Source of the DNA: Spirosoma endophyticum
GTDB taxonomy: Bacteria > Bacteroidota > Bacteroidia > Cytophagales > Spirosomataceae
Reading direction: 5' to 3'
Assembly (NCBI RefSeq): GCF_900112365.1
Contig: NZ_FOLQ01000010.1
Coordinates: forward strand, 1 to 64,000
Length of the DNA stretch: 64,000 nt
Part shown: positions 16,969 through 26,131 of the stretch, in pieces
How positions within the stretch are numbered: position 1 is the stretch's first letter
Layout of the letters: each line of letters starts with the position of its first letter
The notes under the pieces: generated by a model
Seen by the model: only the letters and a program-made list of their open reading frames with translations
Database searches by the model: none
What the model was told of the DNA's origin: nothing
Translations under genes and position numbers: made by a program

Positions 16969-18354
16969 TTACACCTGAACTGTTTTCCATCGGCCGCGCC
17001 GAAATACTAAAACGGCAATACCGGCCAGCAATGTTTCGCTGATCGCTACCGACCAGAATACACCCGGCGGTCCCCAGTTCAGGGTATGGGCGAGGGTATA
17101 GGCCAGCGGAATTTCAACGACCCAAAAGCACACAATGTTGATGATCGTAGGTGTGCGAGTATCGCCCGCTCCGTTGAGAGCCTGACTTAGCACCATACCA
17201 TACGCCATAAACAGGTAGCCGAGGCAAAATACCTGGAGGCATTCGACCGCAATGGCCACAACGTTCGCATTGTTGTCGAAAAGGCCCACAATGGTTGCCG
17301 CGCCCAGGTAAAACCCAAGCCCAACGGCCGCCAGAAAAAGCATGTTGCAGAAAGCCGCCCGCCAGGCGGAGGTTGCTGCACGTTCGGGCTGACCAGCCCC
17401 CAAATTCTGCCCAACCAACGTAGCAGCGGCATTGGCCATGCCCCATGATGGCAGAATCGTGAACACAATAATTCGGATGGCGATGGTATAGCCCGCCACT
17501 ACGTCACTGCCGAATGTCGACAGAATGCGCGTCAGGAATATCCAGCTGGCTGAACCCACCAGAAACTGACTTGTGCCGCCCACCGCCAGACCGAGCAGAT
17601 GCCGGATAATTCCTGTATCGGGTGAAACGTCAGACCGGAGAACCTGTATGACACCTTTTACGCGGGTAAGCGCGTAGAGTTGGTAGAGGACACCGATGCT
17701 ACGTCCCGCGGTTGTCGCAACGGCCGATCCCATGACGCCAAGTTCAGGAAACGGACCCAGTCCGAAAATGAATACCGGACAAAGCGCAATGTTTATGCCA
17801 TTGGCGATCCATAATGATTGCATCGCTACAGAGGCATCGCCCGAACCGCGTAGGCAACCGCTTAATGTATACAGGAGCATGATGGCGGGTGCACTGGCAA
17901 AAATCATTCGGGTAAATCCTACACCGTTGGCAATGAGCCGTTCATCGCCACCCATTAGCCGGAGAATGTCTTCGGCAAACACAAAACCCACTACGCCCAT
18001 AATCAGGCCGAGCCCAAGCGAAACCAGGATCACCTGCCCAACGGCCATACTAGCACCCCGCACATTTTTCTCGCCGATTCGACGGGATACTAAGGCAGTT
18101 GCCGCCGTACTGAGGCCAATGGCCACGGAGTAGACCAGCGTTAGTACCGATTCGGTGAGGCCCACGGTGGCGATGGCCTGCGTGCCGATTTTAGCCACAA
18201 AAAATACATCGACGACCGCGAACAGCGATTCCATTACCATTTCCAGAATCATCGGAACCGACAATAGGAAGATGGCCCGGTTAATACTGCCGGTTGTAAA
18301 ATTGGTTTCTGTACCGCGCAATGCAGCCAGGAATAACCGAAAGAATTTGGTCAT
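16969..18354 (-). CDS. MATE-family multidrug/cation exporter
   Basis: A 461-residue inner-membrane protein with about 12 helices. The two MATE half-domains are visible: the first from INRAIFLLSVPMILEMVMESLFAVVDVFFVAKIG, the second from LLGLAVGGTSQFLVGSASWIFLTRILS. QNLGAGQPERA, the family-typical loop, follows. It exports drugs or cationic toxins in exchange for Na+ or H+; substrates unknown. The gene has a leader of about 190 nt and a promoter candidate at 18556-18588. No partner gene is needed for this family. Confidence 0.93.
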   Translation of the reverse strand: MTKFFRLFLAALRGTETNFTTGSINRAIFLLSVPMILEMVMESLFAVVDVFFVAKIGTQAIATVGLTESVLTLVYSVAIGLSTAATALVSRRIGEKNVRGASMAVGQVILVSLGLGLIMGVVGFVFAEDILRLMGGDERLIANGVGFTRMIFASAPAIMLLYTLSGCLRGSGDASVAMQSLWIANGINIALCPVFIFGLGPFPELGVMGSAVATTAGRSIGVLYQLYALTRVKGVIQVLRSDVSPDTGIIRHLLGLAVGGTSQFLVGSASWIFLTRILSTFGSDVVAGYTIAIRIIVFTILPSWGMANAAATLVGQNLGAGQPERAATSAWRAAFCNMLFLAAVGLGFYLGAATIVGLFDNNANVVAIAVECLQVFCLGYLFMAYGMVLSQALNGAGDTRTPTIINIVCFWVVEIPLAYTLAHTLNWGPPGVFWSVAISETLLAGIAVLVFRRGRWKTVQV

Positions 18355-18555
18355 TGAAACAAAAAACTATGCCGTAGCCTTAGGGGCTACTGACAGCGTA
18401 CTGGATACTATGAAAGTAAGTGTGGCTACCCGGCTGGTCCGATAGATCGGCGGGTGGCAGAAACCAGGAGAGGAAAAGAAAAACCTCCGAAGGGTTTTTA
18501 AGCGAGGAAAATCATGGGCTTTGACGGACCGCCGTTGCGGACGCAGTTAAGGTTG
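18355..18555 (-). other. 5' leader of the MATE gene
   Basis: About 200 nt between the candidate promoter and the start codon. It holds a weak 6-bp hairpin at about 18480-18496 (AAAACC with GGTTTT) flanked by A/T runs. This could be a small attenuator-like structure, but I cannot match it to a known riboswitch class. Confidence 0.3.
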
Positions 18556-18588
18556 CAAATCTACGGATTTCTTTTAGCGAAATCCAAA
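18556..18588 (-). promoter_or_regulatory. Bacteroidota-type promoter candidate for the MATE gene
   Basis: On the minus strand, TTTG (18585-18588) is followed after 21 nt by TAGATTTG (18556-18563), matching the Bacteroidota consensus TTTG-N19-21-TAnnTTTG. It would give a leader of about 190 nt. Confidence 0.5.
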
Positions 18589-18782
18589 TTCGTTTGAGTA
18601 AACGGTAGTACTTTAAGGGTAACTTATTGATAATTAGATGGTTTATAATTGTTCGTTTACGCCAGCCCGGTTAGAAAGTCAAACGTGAACGTGCGACCAA
18701 AAATCCGTTTGAGCAAAAGAGTTTTACTACGTTTACTGACTACGGGCAGCAAACCATAATGAGCTTGTGTAGTTAACCAAGT

Positions 18783-19562
18783 ATGAATACGTCCCACCCT
18801 TTTCTACATGAGATTGATGATTATCTACATACTGAGTTGGCAACGGCCCGATATCCGGACGATGAGCAGGGTGGTATTTATCATTCATCCGAACGTCCGG
18901 TAAAGCGGCTTGGTCTGTTGCTGGAACCCTTTTCCGGACTGCCTGTCTGGGTAAAGGAGACCCAGGTTGACGGACTCTGGATACATCGTCACTGGCAACT
19001 TGATTTGACCGCTCTTCCGCCCGACGTAGGTATCGTGGCCCATCATTTGCCTTTCGATGAAACATTGACAATTGGGTATAATCTGCGGCTGTCCAGAAAA
19101 CTTGGCGCTATTGGTGACCCTGAACCGTTGGGTTATAAACAGAGTAATTCCTCAACAGGTGAGCTACTTCCAGATCGTCCGATTGGCATGTTGATTGATG
19201 TAGCGCGTCATGAGTTTGATATATGGCTGGATACATGCAAACGTATTTTTGGTGGATATGAACGGGCAGAAGCCGGGCTGGATTCAGTTGTAGAGCAAGC
19301 AACTAGCTACCGAGTGGCGGTTGTCGGTGCGATGACGGATGCGCTTGTTCGCGAAGCTGCCGAACGGGGCGCTCAGGTTTACCTGACGGGTGCGTATCGT
19401 AAACCTGCCCAACAAGCGGTCGATGAATGTGGTATGGCCGTTGTGGCTGTTGGCCATCGACGGAGCGAAGAATGGGGCCTGAAAGAATTAGCTGATTTAT
19501 TGCATGAACGCTGGTCAATTGACTGCTACATTCATCAATCAACGGCAATAAGCAGACTTTAA
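18783..19562 (+). CDS. NIF3-like dinuclear metal-centre protein (DUF34)
   Basis: A 259-residue member of the NIF3/YbgI family, whose proteins form hexamers with a two-metal site. The metal-binding stretches seen are VGIVAHHLPFDETLTIG (paired His) and VAVGHRRSEEWGLKEL near the C terminus (His and Glu). Length fits the compact form without the inserted PII-like domain. The biochemical role is not settled for the family; some members are linked to GTP cyclohydrolase-like or NAD-related chemistry. The gene converges with the aldo/keto reductase gene: the two stop codons overlap by 4 bases (19559-19562), leaving no room for a terminator between them. Confidence 0.85.
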   Translation: MNTSHPFLHEIDDYLHTELATARYPDDEQGGIYHSSERPVKRLGLLLEPFSGLPVWVKETQVDGLWIHRHWQLDLTALPPDVGIVAHHLPFDETLTIGYNLRLSRKLGAIGDPEPLGYKQSNSSTGELLPDRPIGMLIDVARHEFDIWLDTCKRIFGGYERAEAGLDSVVEQATSYRVAVVGAMTDALVREAAERGAQVYLTGAYRKPAQQAVDECGMAVVAVGHRRSEEWGLKELADLLHERWSIDCYIHQSTAISRL

Positions 19563-20377
19563 GCAATCGTACGCGGATCATCTGCCACTCGTGTATTGTC
19601 GTAGAAGGTATCCATCAGCGTCATGTCTTCGTCGGAAATGCTGAAATCCAGTACGTTGAAATTTTCCTGAATGCGTTCGCGCTTCACCGATTTTGGGATT
19701 GTAACGACGCCATGTTGAATTGACCACCTGACCAGCATCTGATACGTTGATTTACCATATTTTTCCGCCAGTGCGATCAACTTTGGATCATCCCGTTTCT
19801 TGCCCCGCACCATAGGCGCATAGCCTTCGGGCTGAATGTTTTTATCACGACAATAAGTAATCACCTCAGGTAAATAGCTGTAGGGACTGAATTCTACCTG
19901 ATTGATAGCAGGTATGATGCGGGCCTCGGTTAAAAGTTCATCTATATGGGCTGGATAATGATTGGAGACGCCAATAGCGCGGGCGCGGCCGTCGGCATAG
20001 ATTTTCTCCAGTGCCCGCCAGGTTTCGTGCCGGTGTTCCTTGATGGGCCAGTGAATAAGATACAAGTCGATCACATCAAGTCGCAGCCGTTCCAAACTCC
20101 GGTTAAAGGCACGTAGTGTGCGGGTATACCCCTGGTCATCGTTCCAGACTTTGGTTGTAATAAAAATATCGCTTCGGGGAATACCACTTTCCCGGATAGC
20201 ATCGGCTACCTCGCGTTCGTTGTTGTAAGCCGTGGCTGTATCAATCAGGCGGCAACCCGCTTCCAGCGCCCACTCGACGGCCTGCTGCACCTCGCTGATA
20301 TTCTTCGGGGCATGAACTCCAAGGCCCAGCAGGGGCATTTCAACGCCATTGTTAAGAGTCGTAGATGGTATTTTCAT
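19559..20377 (-). CDS. Aldo/keto reductase (AKR5-like)
   Basis: A 272-residue NADPH-dependent reductase with an (alpha/beta)8 barrel. Catalytic residues are visible: Asp in LIDTATAYNNE, Lys in FITTKVWNDDQG, His in YLIHWP, and Tyr within TATAYNNE. The ending TIPKSVKRERIQENFNV is the cofactor-binding loop. It is close in pattern to 2,5-diketo-gluconate reductase-like enzymes, which reduce small aldehydes and ketones. The physiological substrate is unknown. It converges with the NIF3 gene with overlapping stop codons. Confidence 0.93.
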   Translation of the reverse strand: MKIPSTTLNNGVEMPLLGLGVHAPKNISEVQQAVEWALEAGCRLIDTATAYNNEREVADAIRESGIPRSDIFITTKVWNDDQGYTRTLRAFNRSLERLRLDVIDLYLIHWPIKEHRHETWRALEKIYADGRARAIGVSNHYPAHIDELLTEARIIPAINQVEFSPYSYLPEVITYCRDKNIQPEGYAPMVRGKKRDDPKLIALAEKYGKSTYQMLVRWSIQHGVVTIPKSVKRERIQENFNVLDFSISDEDMTLMDTFYDNTRVADDPRTIA

Positions 20378-20612
20378 TGACTATCGTATGGTTCTGCTAG
20401 TAGAAGACTAAAATCAGCTAAGATGTTTTGTAAAGACTATGCTTTCGGGATTCCTACGTTCGATTGACCCGTAAATCGTAGTGAAGATCATTTCCTTAGG
20501 CAATCATGCTCGTTCATTTAATTAATTTTTTAATCTTTTTTTAATTTAATTAAATCCGTTTGATGCGTACAGCCGTATAGTCACTTGTCAATCAATAACT
20601 CCTTATAACGGT

Positions 20613-22154
20613 ATGACTATGCTTTACAAAAAACAAGTTCGAAGCCTCCTGGGTATCCTGGCTGTTAGCTCATTATTACTCCTGAACGCGTGTCAGGATC
20701 ACCGTTTAGCGCCCGACCCGGCTACGGTTCCTGATGTTACGGTATATGCTCTGAACGATGCCAATCAACTCCTGCGATTCAGCGTTCGCACGCCCGGTAC
20801 TACAGTTCCGGTATCTATTTCGGGGACAAACCAGGATGAACGTATTCTGGCTATCGATTTCAGACCCGCTACCGGGCAGCTTTATGGCGTGAGTAACCAG
20901 AGCCGCATGTTCGTGATTAATCCGATGACAGGGGCAGCACGAGCACTCGGTATGTCGGCCTTTAGCCCCGCTATTTCTGGCACAATGGTTGGTCTGGATT
21001 TCAATCCAACGGTTGATCGTATCCGACTGGTTACCAATACCGGTCAGGATTTGCGCCTGAATCCTGAAACAGGGGGCTTAGCGGCTATTGACGGCGCTAT
21101 TAATGGTGTATCGGGCGCTATGATTACGGAAGTAGCTTATACCAATAATAAAGCAGGAGCGACAACGACAACGCTGTATGACATCGATCCCGCAACGGAC
21201 CGGCTCTACATTCAAAATCCACCAAACAACGGTACGTTAACCGACGTTGGACCACTGGGCCTGGACATTACGGGAGCGGCTGGTTTCGATATTTCACCAA
21301 CCGATAATACGCAAGGGCTGGTGGCTGTCACGTTTAACGGTGCATCAGAATTGCAGCAGATCAACCTATCTACGGGCCGTTTACAAAAATTGGGTAATCT
21401 GCCTGGCACGATCATTGGTCTGGCTATTCCGACAGAACCGGTCGCCTACGCCATCGAAGGTACCAGCAACCTGCTGGTCTTCAATCCAATGAGTCCAACC
21501 CCGGTTTCTAAAACAATTGCGGGTTTGCAGTCGGGCGAATCGCTGGTCGGTATTGATACCCGCCCGTTAAATGGACAATTGTTGGCCCTGGGAAGCTCCA
21601 GCCGACTATATTCAATTGCGGTTACGGCTACGACTAGCTGGAGCGCTGTTGCCGTTGGTAGTGCAGGTGCATTTACCTTATCCGGTACGGATTTCGGGTT
21701 TGATTTCAACCCCACTGTAGACCTTATTCGAGTGGTTAGCAACACCGGGCAGAACCTGCGTTTGAATCCAAATAATGGGACGTTAACCGCAACAGATGGA
21801 AACTTAAACCCCGGTACGCCTAACATATCGGCTGCTGCTTACACAAACAACTTCGTAGGAACAGCCACTACGATGTTGTACGATATCAATATTATTCCTG
21901 GTAGCAGCGCTGTTTTATACACGCAAAATGCCAACCCCGGAACATTAACGATGGTCGGACCATTGGGTGTGGATGCCGAAAGCGCCAATGGATTCGATAT
22001 TGGCGGCATGAGTAATACCGCCTATGCCTTACTACGTGTCGCTGGCTCAACCAAAGTATACTCGATCAACCTGGCCAGCGGAACCGCTACGGCGGGTGCA
22101 ACCCTGCCAGGAAATCCAACGGTTCGTGGTTTCACGCTCGGCTTAGGGTTCTAA
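20613..22154 (+). CDS. DUF4394 lipoprotein, two tandem DUF4394 domains
   Basis: A 513-residue lipoprotein; the signal segment ends LLLLNACQDHR. The mature part contains two copies of the DUF4394 beta-propeller-like unit, first about 40-275 and second about 280-510. Each has the pattern DERILAIDFRPATGQLYGVS / LVGIDTRPLNGQLLALGS, then GFDFNPTVDxIRxVxNTGQN/DLRLNPxxGxLxAxDG, AYTNN, LYDIDxxxxxLYxQNPPNxGTLTxVGPLG and GFDI. DUF4394 proteins are surface or extracellular, with unknown function. The repeat structure is seen directly. It stands alone, with an A/T-rich upstream region and a strong terminator downstream. Confidence 0.92.
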   Translation: MTMLYKKQVRSLLGILAVSSLLLLNACQDHRLAPDPATVPDVTVYALNDANQLLRFSVRTPGTTVPVSISGTNQDERILAIDFRPATGQLYGVSNQSRMFVINPMTGAARALGMSAFSPAISGTMVGLDFNPTVDRIRLVTNTGQDLRLNPETGGLAAIDGAINGVSGAMITEVAYTNNKAGATTTTLYDIDPATDRLYIQNPPNNGTLTDVGPLGLDITGAAGFDISPTDNTQGLVAVTFNGASELQQINLSTGRLQKLGNLPGTIIGLAIPTEPVAYAIEGTSNLLVFNPMSPTPVSKTIAGLQSGESLVGIDTRPLNGQLLALGSSSRLYSIAVTATTSWSAVAVGSAGAFTLSGTDFGFDFNPTVDLIRVVSNTGQNLRLNPNNGTLTATDGNLNPGTPNISAAAYTNNFVGTATTMLYDINIIPGSSAVLYTQNANPGTLTMVGPLGVDAESANGFDIGGMSNTAYALLRVAGSTKVYSINLASGTATAGATLPGNPTVRGFTLGLGF

Positions 22155-22174
22155 GCAGCCAGTTTGTTACGTTG

Positions 22175-22209
22175 AATGGCCCGCCTTGTCTGAGACAAGG
22201 CGGGCCATT
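22175..22209. terminator. Bidirectional terminator between DUF4394 gene and carB
   Basis: A perfect 16-bp inverted repeat (arms 22175-22190 and 22194-22209, AATGGCCCGCCTTGTC and its complement) with a 3-nt loop lies between the convergent ends of the DUF4394 gene and carB. The stem is very G/C-rich, with AATG/CATT at the base. No long T run follows on either side. Confidence 0.8.
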
Positions 22210-22242
22210 ACGTTTAGAATCAAGCATTTATGTCGGGAAATT

Positions 22243-25119
22243 CTACCGACTCAAATACAAATTTCTTTCGGAGTACACTTTCTGGAAGAAATCATCGGTT
22301 AAATCGTCGATGAAGTAAATGCCCTCACCGGTCGATTTCATTTCGGGGCCGAGTTCCTTGTTCACATTCGGGAACTTGCTGAACGAGAACACCGGAATCT
22401 TGATCGCGTAGCCTTTTTTAACCGGGTTGAACTTGAAATCCTTTACCTTTTTGTCGCCCAGCATCACCTTCGTAGCATAATTCACATACGGCTCCTGATA
22501 GGCTTTGCAAATGAACGGTACTGTCCGGCTGGCACGTGGGTTGGCTTCGATGATGTAAACGACCTCATTCTTGATAGCAAACTGAATATTGATCAGCCCG
22601 ACGGTTTTGAGTGCAACGGCAATCTTGCGGGTGTGTTCCTCAATCTGCCGGATCACATTATCGCTCAGATCGAAGGTTGGCAATACGGCATACGAATCGC
22701 CGGAGTGGATGCCCGCAGGTTCGATGTGCTCCATAATGCCGATGATATACACATCTTCACCGTCGCAAATGGCGTCGGCCTCAGCTTCGATGGCGTTTTC
22801 GAGGAAGTGGTCGAGTAGGATGTTATTATCCGGAATATCTTCCAGAATCTTCATCACATGCTGTTCCAGTTCGTTCTCGTTGATGACGATTTTCATGTTC
22901 TGACCGCCCAGTACGTAGCTTGGACGCACCAACAGCGGGAAACCTAGTTCGCGCGATAATTCCAGCGCTGCTTCCGATTCACGTACCGTACCGAACTTAG
23001 GATAAGGAATATTCAGCGTCTTCAGCATTTCCGAGAAATGTCCACGATCTTCAGCAAGGTCGAGGGCTTCCCAGCTCGTACCAATGATTTTGATGCCGTA
23101 GCGAGTCAGCTTTTCGGCCATTTTCAGCGCCGTTTGCCCGCCTAACTGCACAATTACGCCCTCGGGCTGCTCGTGCATGATGATCGCGTGAACATGTTCC
23201 CAGAAAACCGGCTCAAAGTACAGCTTATCGGCAATGTCGGGGTCGGTTGAAACAGTTTCCGGGTTGCAATTGATCATGATCGTTTCATACCCCGCTTCCT
23301 TAGCGGCCAGTACGCCGTGTACGCACGAATAATCGAACTCGATACCCTGTCCAATCCGGTTTGGCCCCGAACCCAAAATGACAACTTTCTTCCGATCACT
23401 ACGTATCGATTCATTGCCGGGCAAGTCAGAAACGGGTTCCGCGTGGTCGGTCGTGATGGGCACCTGGTTGTTAAACGTCGAGTAATAGTACGGCGTTTTA
23501 GCCTCGAATTCAGCCGCGCAGGTATCTACACATTTATATACCCGTCGGATATTATGCGCCTGTCGGTACGCGTAAATCTTGCTTTCCTTCACCTGTAGCA
23601 GGTGAGCTAGTTGACGGTCGGCGTAGCCTTTTTGCTTGGCCGTGCGCAGGAGTTCGGGTGGAATATCGTCCAGATCGTACTGTTGAATTTCGCGCTCCAA
23701 TTCGATCAGCTCTTCAATCTGGTGCAAAAACCAGGGATCGATTTTGGTTAGCTGCTGAATCGTGCGGAACGACATACCGGCTTTAAAAGCATCGTAAATA
23801 TGGAACAGTCGGTTCCAGCTTGGGTGCTGTAAACTTTCCGTCAGCGCGTTACGGTCGGTGAGTTCGTGACCGTCGGCACCAAGCCCGTTACGTCGGATTT
23901 CGAGCGATTGACAGGCTTTTTGCAACGCTTCCTGAAAGTTCCGGCCAATACCCATCGTTTCGCCCACCGATTTCATTTGCAGCCCCAGCGAACGGTCTGC
24001 ACCCGGAAACTTATCAAAGTTCCAGCGGGGAACTTTCACGATAACATAGTCGATGGCCGGTTCGAAAAAGGCCGACGTTGTACCCGTAATGGGATTTGTT
24101 AACTCGTCGAGATTATACCCAACCGCCATTTTAGCAGCAATCTTGGCAATCGGGTAGCCCGTTGCTTTCGATGCCAGCGCCGATGACCGGCTCACTCGTG
24201 GATTTACTTCAATAACAATGATGTCATCGGTTTGTGGGTTGACCGAAAACTGGATGTTACACCCGCCCGCAAACTGCCCGATGCCACTCATCACGCGGAT
24301 GGACAGATCACGCATTTTTTGGTATAACGTATCGGGCAGCGTCATGGCCGGAGCAACCGTAATACTGTCGCCGGTATGAATACCCATCGGGTCGAAATTT
24401 TCGATGGAGCAGATGATGATGAAGTTGCCGTTGTTATCGCGGAGCAACTCCAGCTCATATTCTTTCCAGCCCATTACGCTTTGTTCTACCAATACTTCGT
24501 GAACAGGCGATGCGTGCAAACCGGCGGTGAGTGCTTTGTCGAAATCTTCGGGCCGGTTCACGAAACCGCCCCCTGTGCCACCGAGCGTAAACGATGGCCG
24601 AATAACGAGTGGAAAACCGATCTCCTGCGCAATTTCTTTGCCTTCCAGAAATGAACGGGCGGTGCGTCCTTTGCAAACACCGGCACCCAGTTCAATCATC
24701 AACAACCGGAATTTCTCGCGATCTTCGGTTGTTTCAATGGCTTTAATATCCACGCCGATGATCTTGACGTCGTATTTCTGCCAGATACCCGCCTTATCGC
24801 AGTCAATGGCCAGATTCAACGCTGTTTGACCGCCCATTGTCGGGAGAACGGCGTCAATAGGCCGGCCCATTTCCTGGTGTTTTTTCAGGATTTCAACAAT
24901 GGATTTCTTCTCCAGTGGCAGCAGATAAACAAAATCGGCGTTGATCGGATCGGTCATGATGGTGGCCGGATTGGAGTTGATCAACGACACTTCGATGCCT
25001 TCTTCGCGAATGGATCGGGCGGCTTGAGAGCCAGCGTAATCGAACTCACACGCCTGACCAATGACGATTGGGCCTGAGCCGATAATAAGAACGGAGCGAA
25101 TTTGGGAGTTTTTAGGCAT
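22243..25119 (-). CDS. carB: Carbamoyl-phosphate synthase large subunit
   Basis: A 958-residue protein that makes carbamoyl phosphate from glutamine-derived ammonia, bicarbonate and 2 ATP, for arginine and pyrimidine synthesis. It has two ATP-grasp halves. The first opens with SVLIIGSGPIVIGQACEFDY and has PSFTLGGTGGGF; the second has VVILGSGPNRIGQGIEFDYS and RPSYVLGGQNM. The C terminus ends at DDLTDDFFQKVYSERNLYLSR, right after the second grasp domain. The MGS-like allosteric domain, about 110 residues in the 1070-residue E. coli enzyme, is therefore absent. A -7-like TACTTTTG lies 130 nt upstream (25252-25259). carA is not in the window. Confidence 0.97.
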   Translation of the reverse strand: MPKNSQIRSVLIIGSGPIVIGQACEFDYAGSQAARSIREEGIEVSLINSNPATIMTDPINADFVYLLPLEKKSIVEILKKHQEMGRPIDAVLPTMGGQTALNLAIDCDKAGIWQKYDVKIIGVDIKAIETTEDREKFRLLMIELGAGVCKGRTARSFLEGKEIAQEIGFPLVIRPSFTLGGTGGGFVNRPEDFDKALTAGLHASPVHEVLVEQSVMGWKEYELELLRDNNGNFIIICSIENFDPMGIHTGDSITVAPAMTLPDTLYQKMRDLSIRVMSGIGQFAGGCNIQFSVNPQTDDIIVIEVNPRVSRSSALASKATGYPIAKIAAKMAVGYNLDELTNPITGTTSAFFEPAIDYVIVKVPRWNFDKFPGADRSLGLQMKSVGETMGIGRNFQEALQKACQSLEIRRNGLGADGHELTDRNALTESLQHPSWNRLFHIYDAFKAGMSFRTIQQLTKIDPWFLHQIEELIELEREIQQYDLDDIPPELLRTAKQKGYADRQLAHLLQVKESKIYAYRQAHNIRRVYKCVDTCAAEFEAKTPYYYSTFNNQVPITTDHAEPVSDLPGNESIRSDRKKVVILGSGPNRIGQGIEFDYSCVHGVLAAKEAGYETIMINCNPETVSTDPDIADKLYFEPVFWEHVHAIIMHEQPEGVIVQLGGQTALKMAEKLTRYGIKIIGTSWEALDLAEDRGHFSEMLKTLNIPYPKFGTVRESEAALELSRELGFPLLVRPSYVLGGQNMKIVINENELEQHVMKILEDIPDNNILLDHFLENAIEAEADAICDGEDVYIIGIMEHIEPAGIHSGDSYAVLPTFDLSDNVIRQIEEHTRKIAVALKTVGLINIQFAIKNEVVYIIEANPRASRTVPFICKAYQEPYVNYATKVMLGDKKVKDFKFNPVKKGYAIKIPVFSFSKFPNVNKELGPEMKSTGEGIYFIDDLTDDFFQKVYSERNLYLSR

Positions 25120-25485
25120 TTTTCAGTGGGACAATGAACCGCTACGGTCACCCGGCACGCGGGCGACCCCGAAGGAATAATGTCTATTGAATATTGGTAA
25201 CCAAGATGAATTTACGATTCGTTAGCTGTTTATGGCTAGCCAAAAATCCTGCAAAAGTAGTGTATCCCCGCCAAAGGAGCAGGGTAATAATCCGAAAAAA
25301 AGTACGCTTCCTGACAAATTGAACGCTAAGAAGACTTATACGTTAATACTGTTTACAATAGTCTGGCAGTAAGACCGTCTGAGTACCCAGTATTCCTGAC
25401 GACATTTAATGGATTGTGGCCCAAAATATTTAGTTGGAAATCTGACGAGAATCGTTGATTTGTACCATACGTAGCGTAGTCCGTC
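25120..25485. other. Intergenic region between divergent carB and DUF983 gene
   Basis: No gene seen. On the minus strand TACTTTTG at 25252-25259 matches the Bacteroidota -7 element for carB, but no TTTG stands at the proper distance, so it is only a weak promoter candidate. Confidence 0.4.
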
Positions 25486-25517
25486 TTTGCCGATACTACG
25501 TATATCAAGTACTTTTG
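25486..25517 (+). promoter_or_regulatory. Bacteroidota-type promoter for the DUF983 gene
   Basis: TTTG (25486-25489), 20 nt, then TACTTTTG (25510-25517): an exact match to the Bacteroidota consensus TTTG-N19-21-TAnnTTTG. It lies 69 nt before the start codon of the DUF983 gene. Confidence 0.7.
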
Positions 25518-25586
25518 TTAGGTAAAATAGACGACTGAAGCAACTTCCATAGCCGCCTGTTTATTTCCCAAAACCGTCTGACAGTC

Positions 25587-25985
25587 ATGAGAAAAGATAG
25601 CCGATTCTACAGCATATTATTCAATAAATGTCCTCGTTGTCATGAGGGCGACTTCTTTGTTACAAACAGCGCTTTCAGTCGTCACTTCGACGACATGCAC
25701 GACCATTGTCCACATTGTGGGGAGAACTTCACGCCCGAACCCGGCTTCTACTGGGCATCCATGTTTGTTAGTTACGCTTTCTTTACCATCTGGACCCTGC
25801 TTACTTTCTTCGTTGCGGTTCAGTGGTTGAAAATTGATGTAGACTATTATCTGATGGGGTTAATCCCGTCCTACCTTATTCTGACACCTTATTTCTTTCG
25901 GGTAGCGCGTCGAACCTGGTTAACGTTATTTATCGCTCCAAAGCCCAATCATGTAGGGAGTTCGGTGCCGGTTACCAAGGGATAA
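25587..25985 (+). CDS. DUF983 membrane protein with zinc-ribbon-like N terminus
   Basis: A 132-residue protein. The N-terminal part has two CxxC pairs, KCPRCHEGDFF and HCPHCGENFTPEPG, which form a zinc ribbon, and the second is followed by the DUF983 signature PEPGFYWASMFVSYAF. Two hydrophobic helices (about residues 60-80 and 88-108) place it in the inner membrane. Function is unknown. It has its own consensus promoter and no co-directional neighbour. Confidence 0.9.
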   Translation: MRKDSRFYSILFNKCPRCHEGDFFVTNSAFSRHFDDMHDHCPHCGENFTPEPGFYWASMFVSYAFFTIWTLLTFFVAVQWLKIDVDYYLMGLIPSYLILTPYFFRVARRTWLTLFIAPKPNHVGSSVPVTKG

Positions 25986-26070
25986 TATACAAGCAAGATG
26001 AAGAACTCGAACCTGTTCAAACTTTTTAGCGAATAGGGCGCAATGCAAACTATGCTAGCGGGTACTGTAC

Positions 26071-26113
26071 AAAAACAAAAAACCGGTAGTGGGGATTAAC
26101 CCGCTACCGGTTT
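26071..26113 (-). terminator. Rho-independent terminator after the ferritin-like pair
   Basis: On the minus strand there is a perfect 10-bp stem AAACCGGTAG with CTACCGGTTT (26080-26089 and 26104-26113), followed by a T-rich run reading TTTTTTGTTTTT. It ends the two-gene ferritin-like operon. Confidence 0.85.
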
Positions 26114-26131
26114 CATATGTAAGCGCTACTG

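Noticed and set aside
18355..18555. Possible riboswitch in the MATE leader
   Set aside because: Only a weak 6-bp hairpin is present, with no conserved core of a known riboswitch class.
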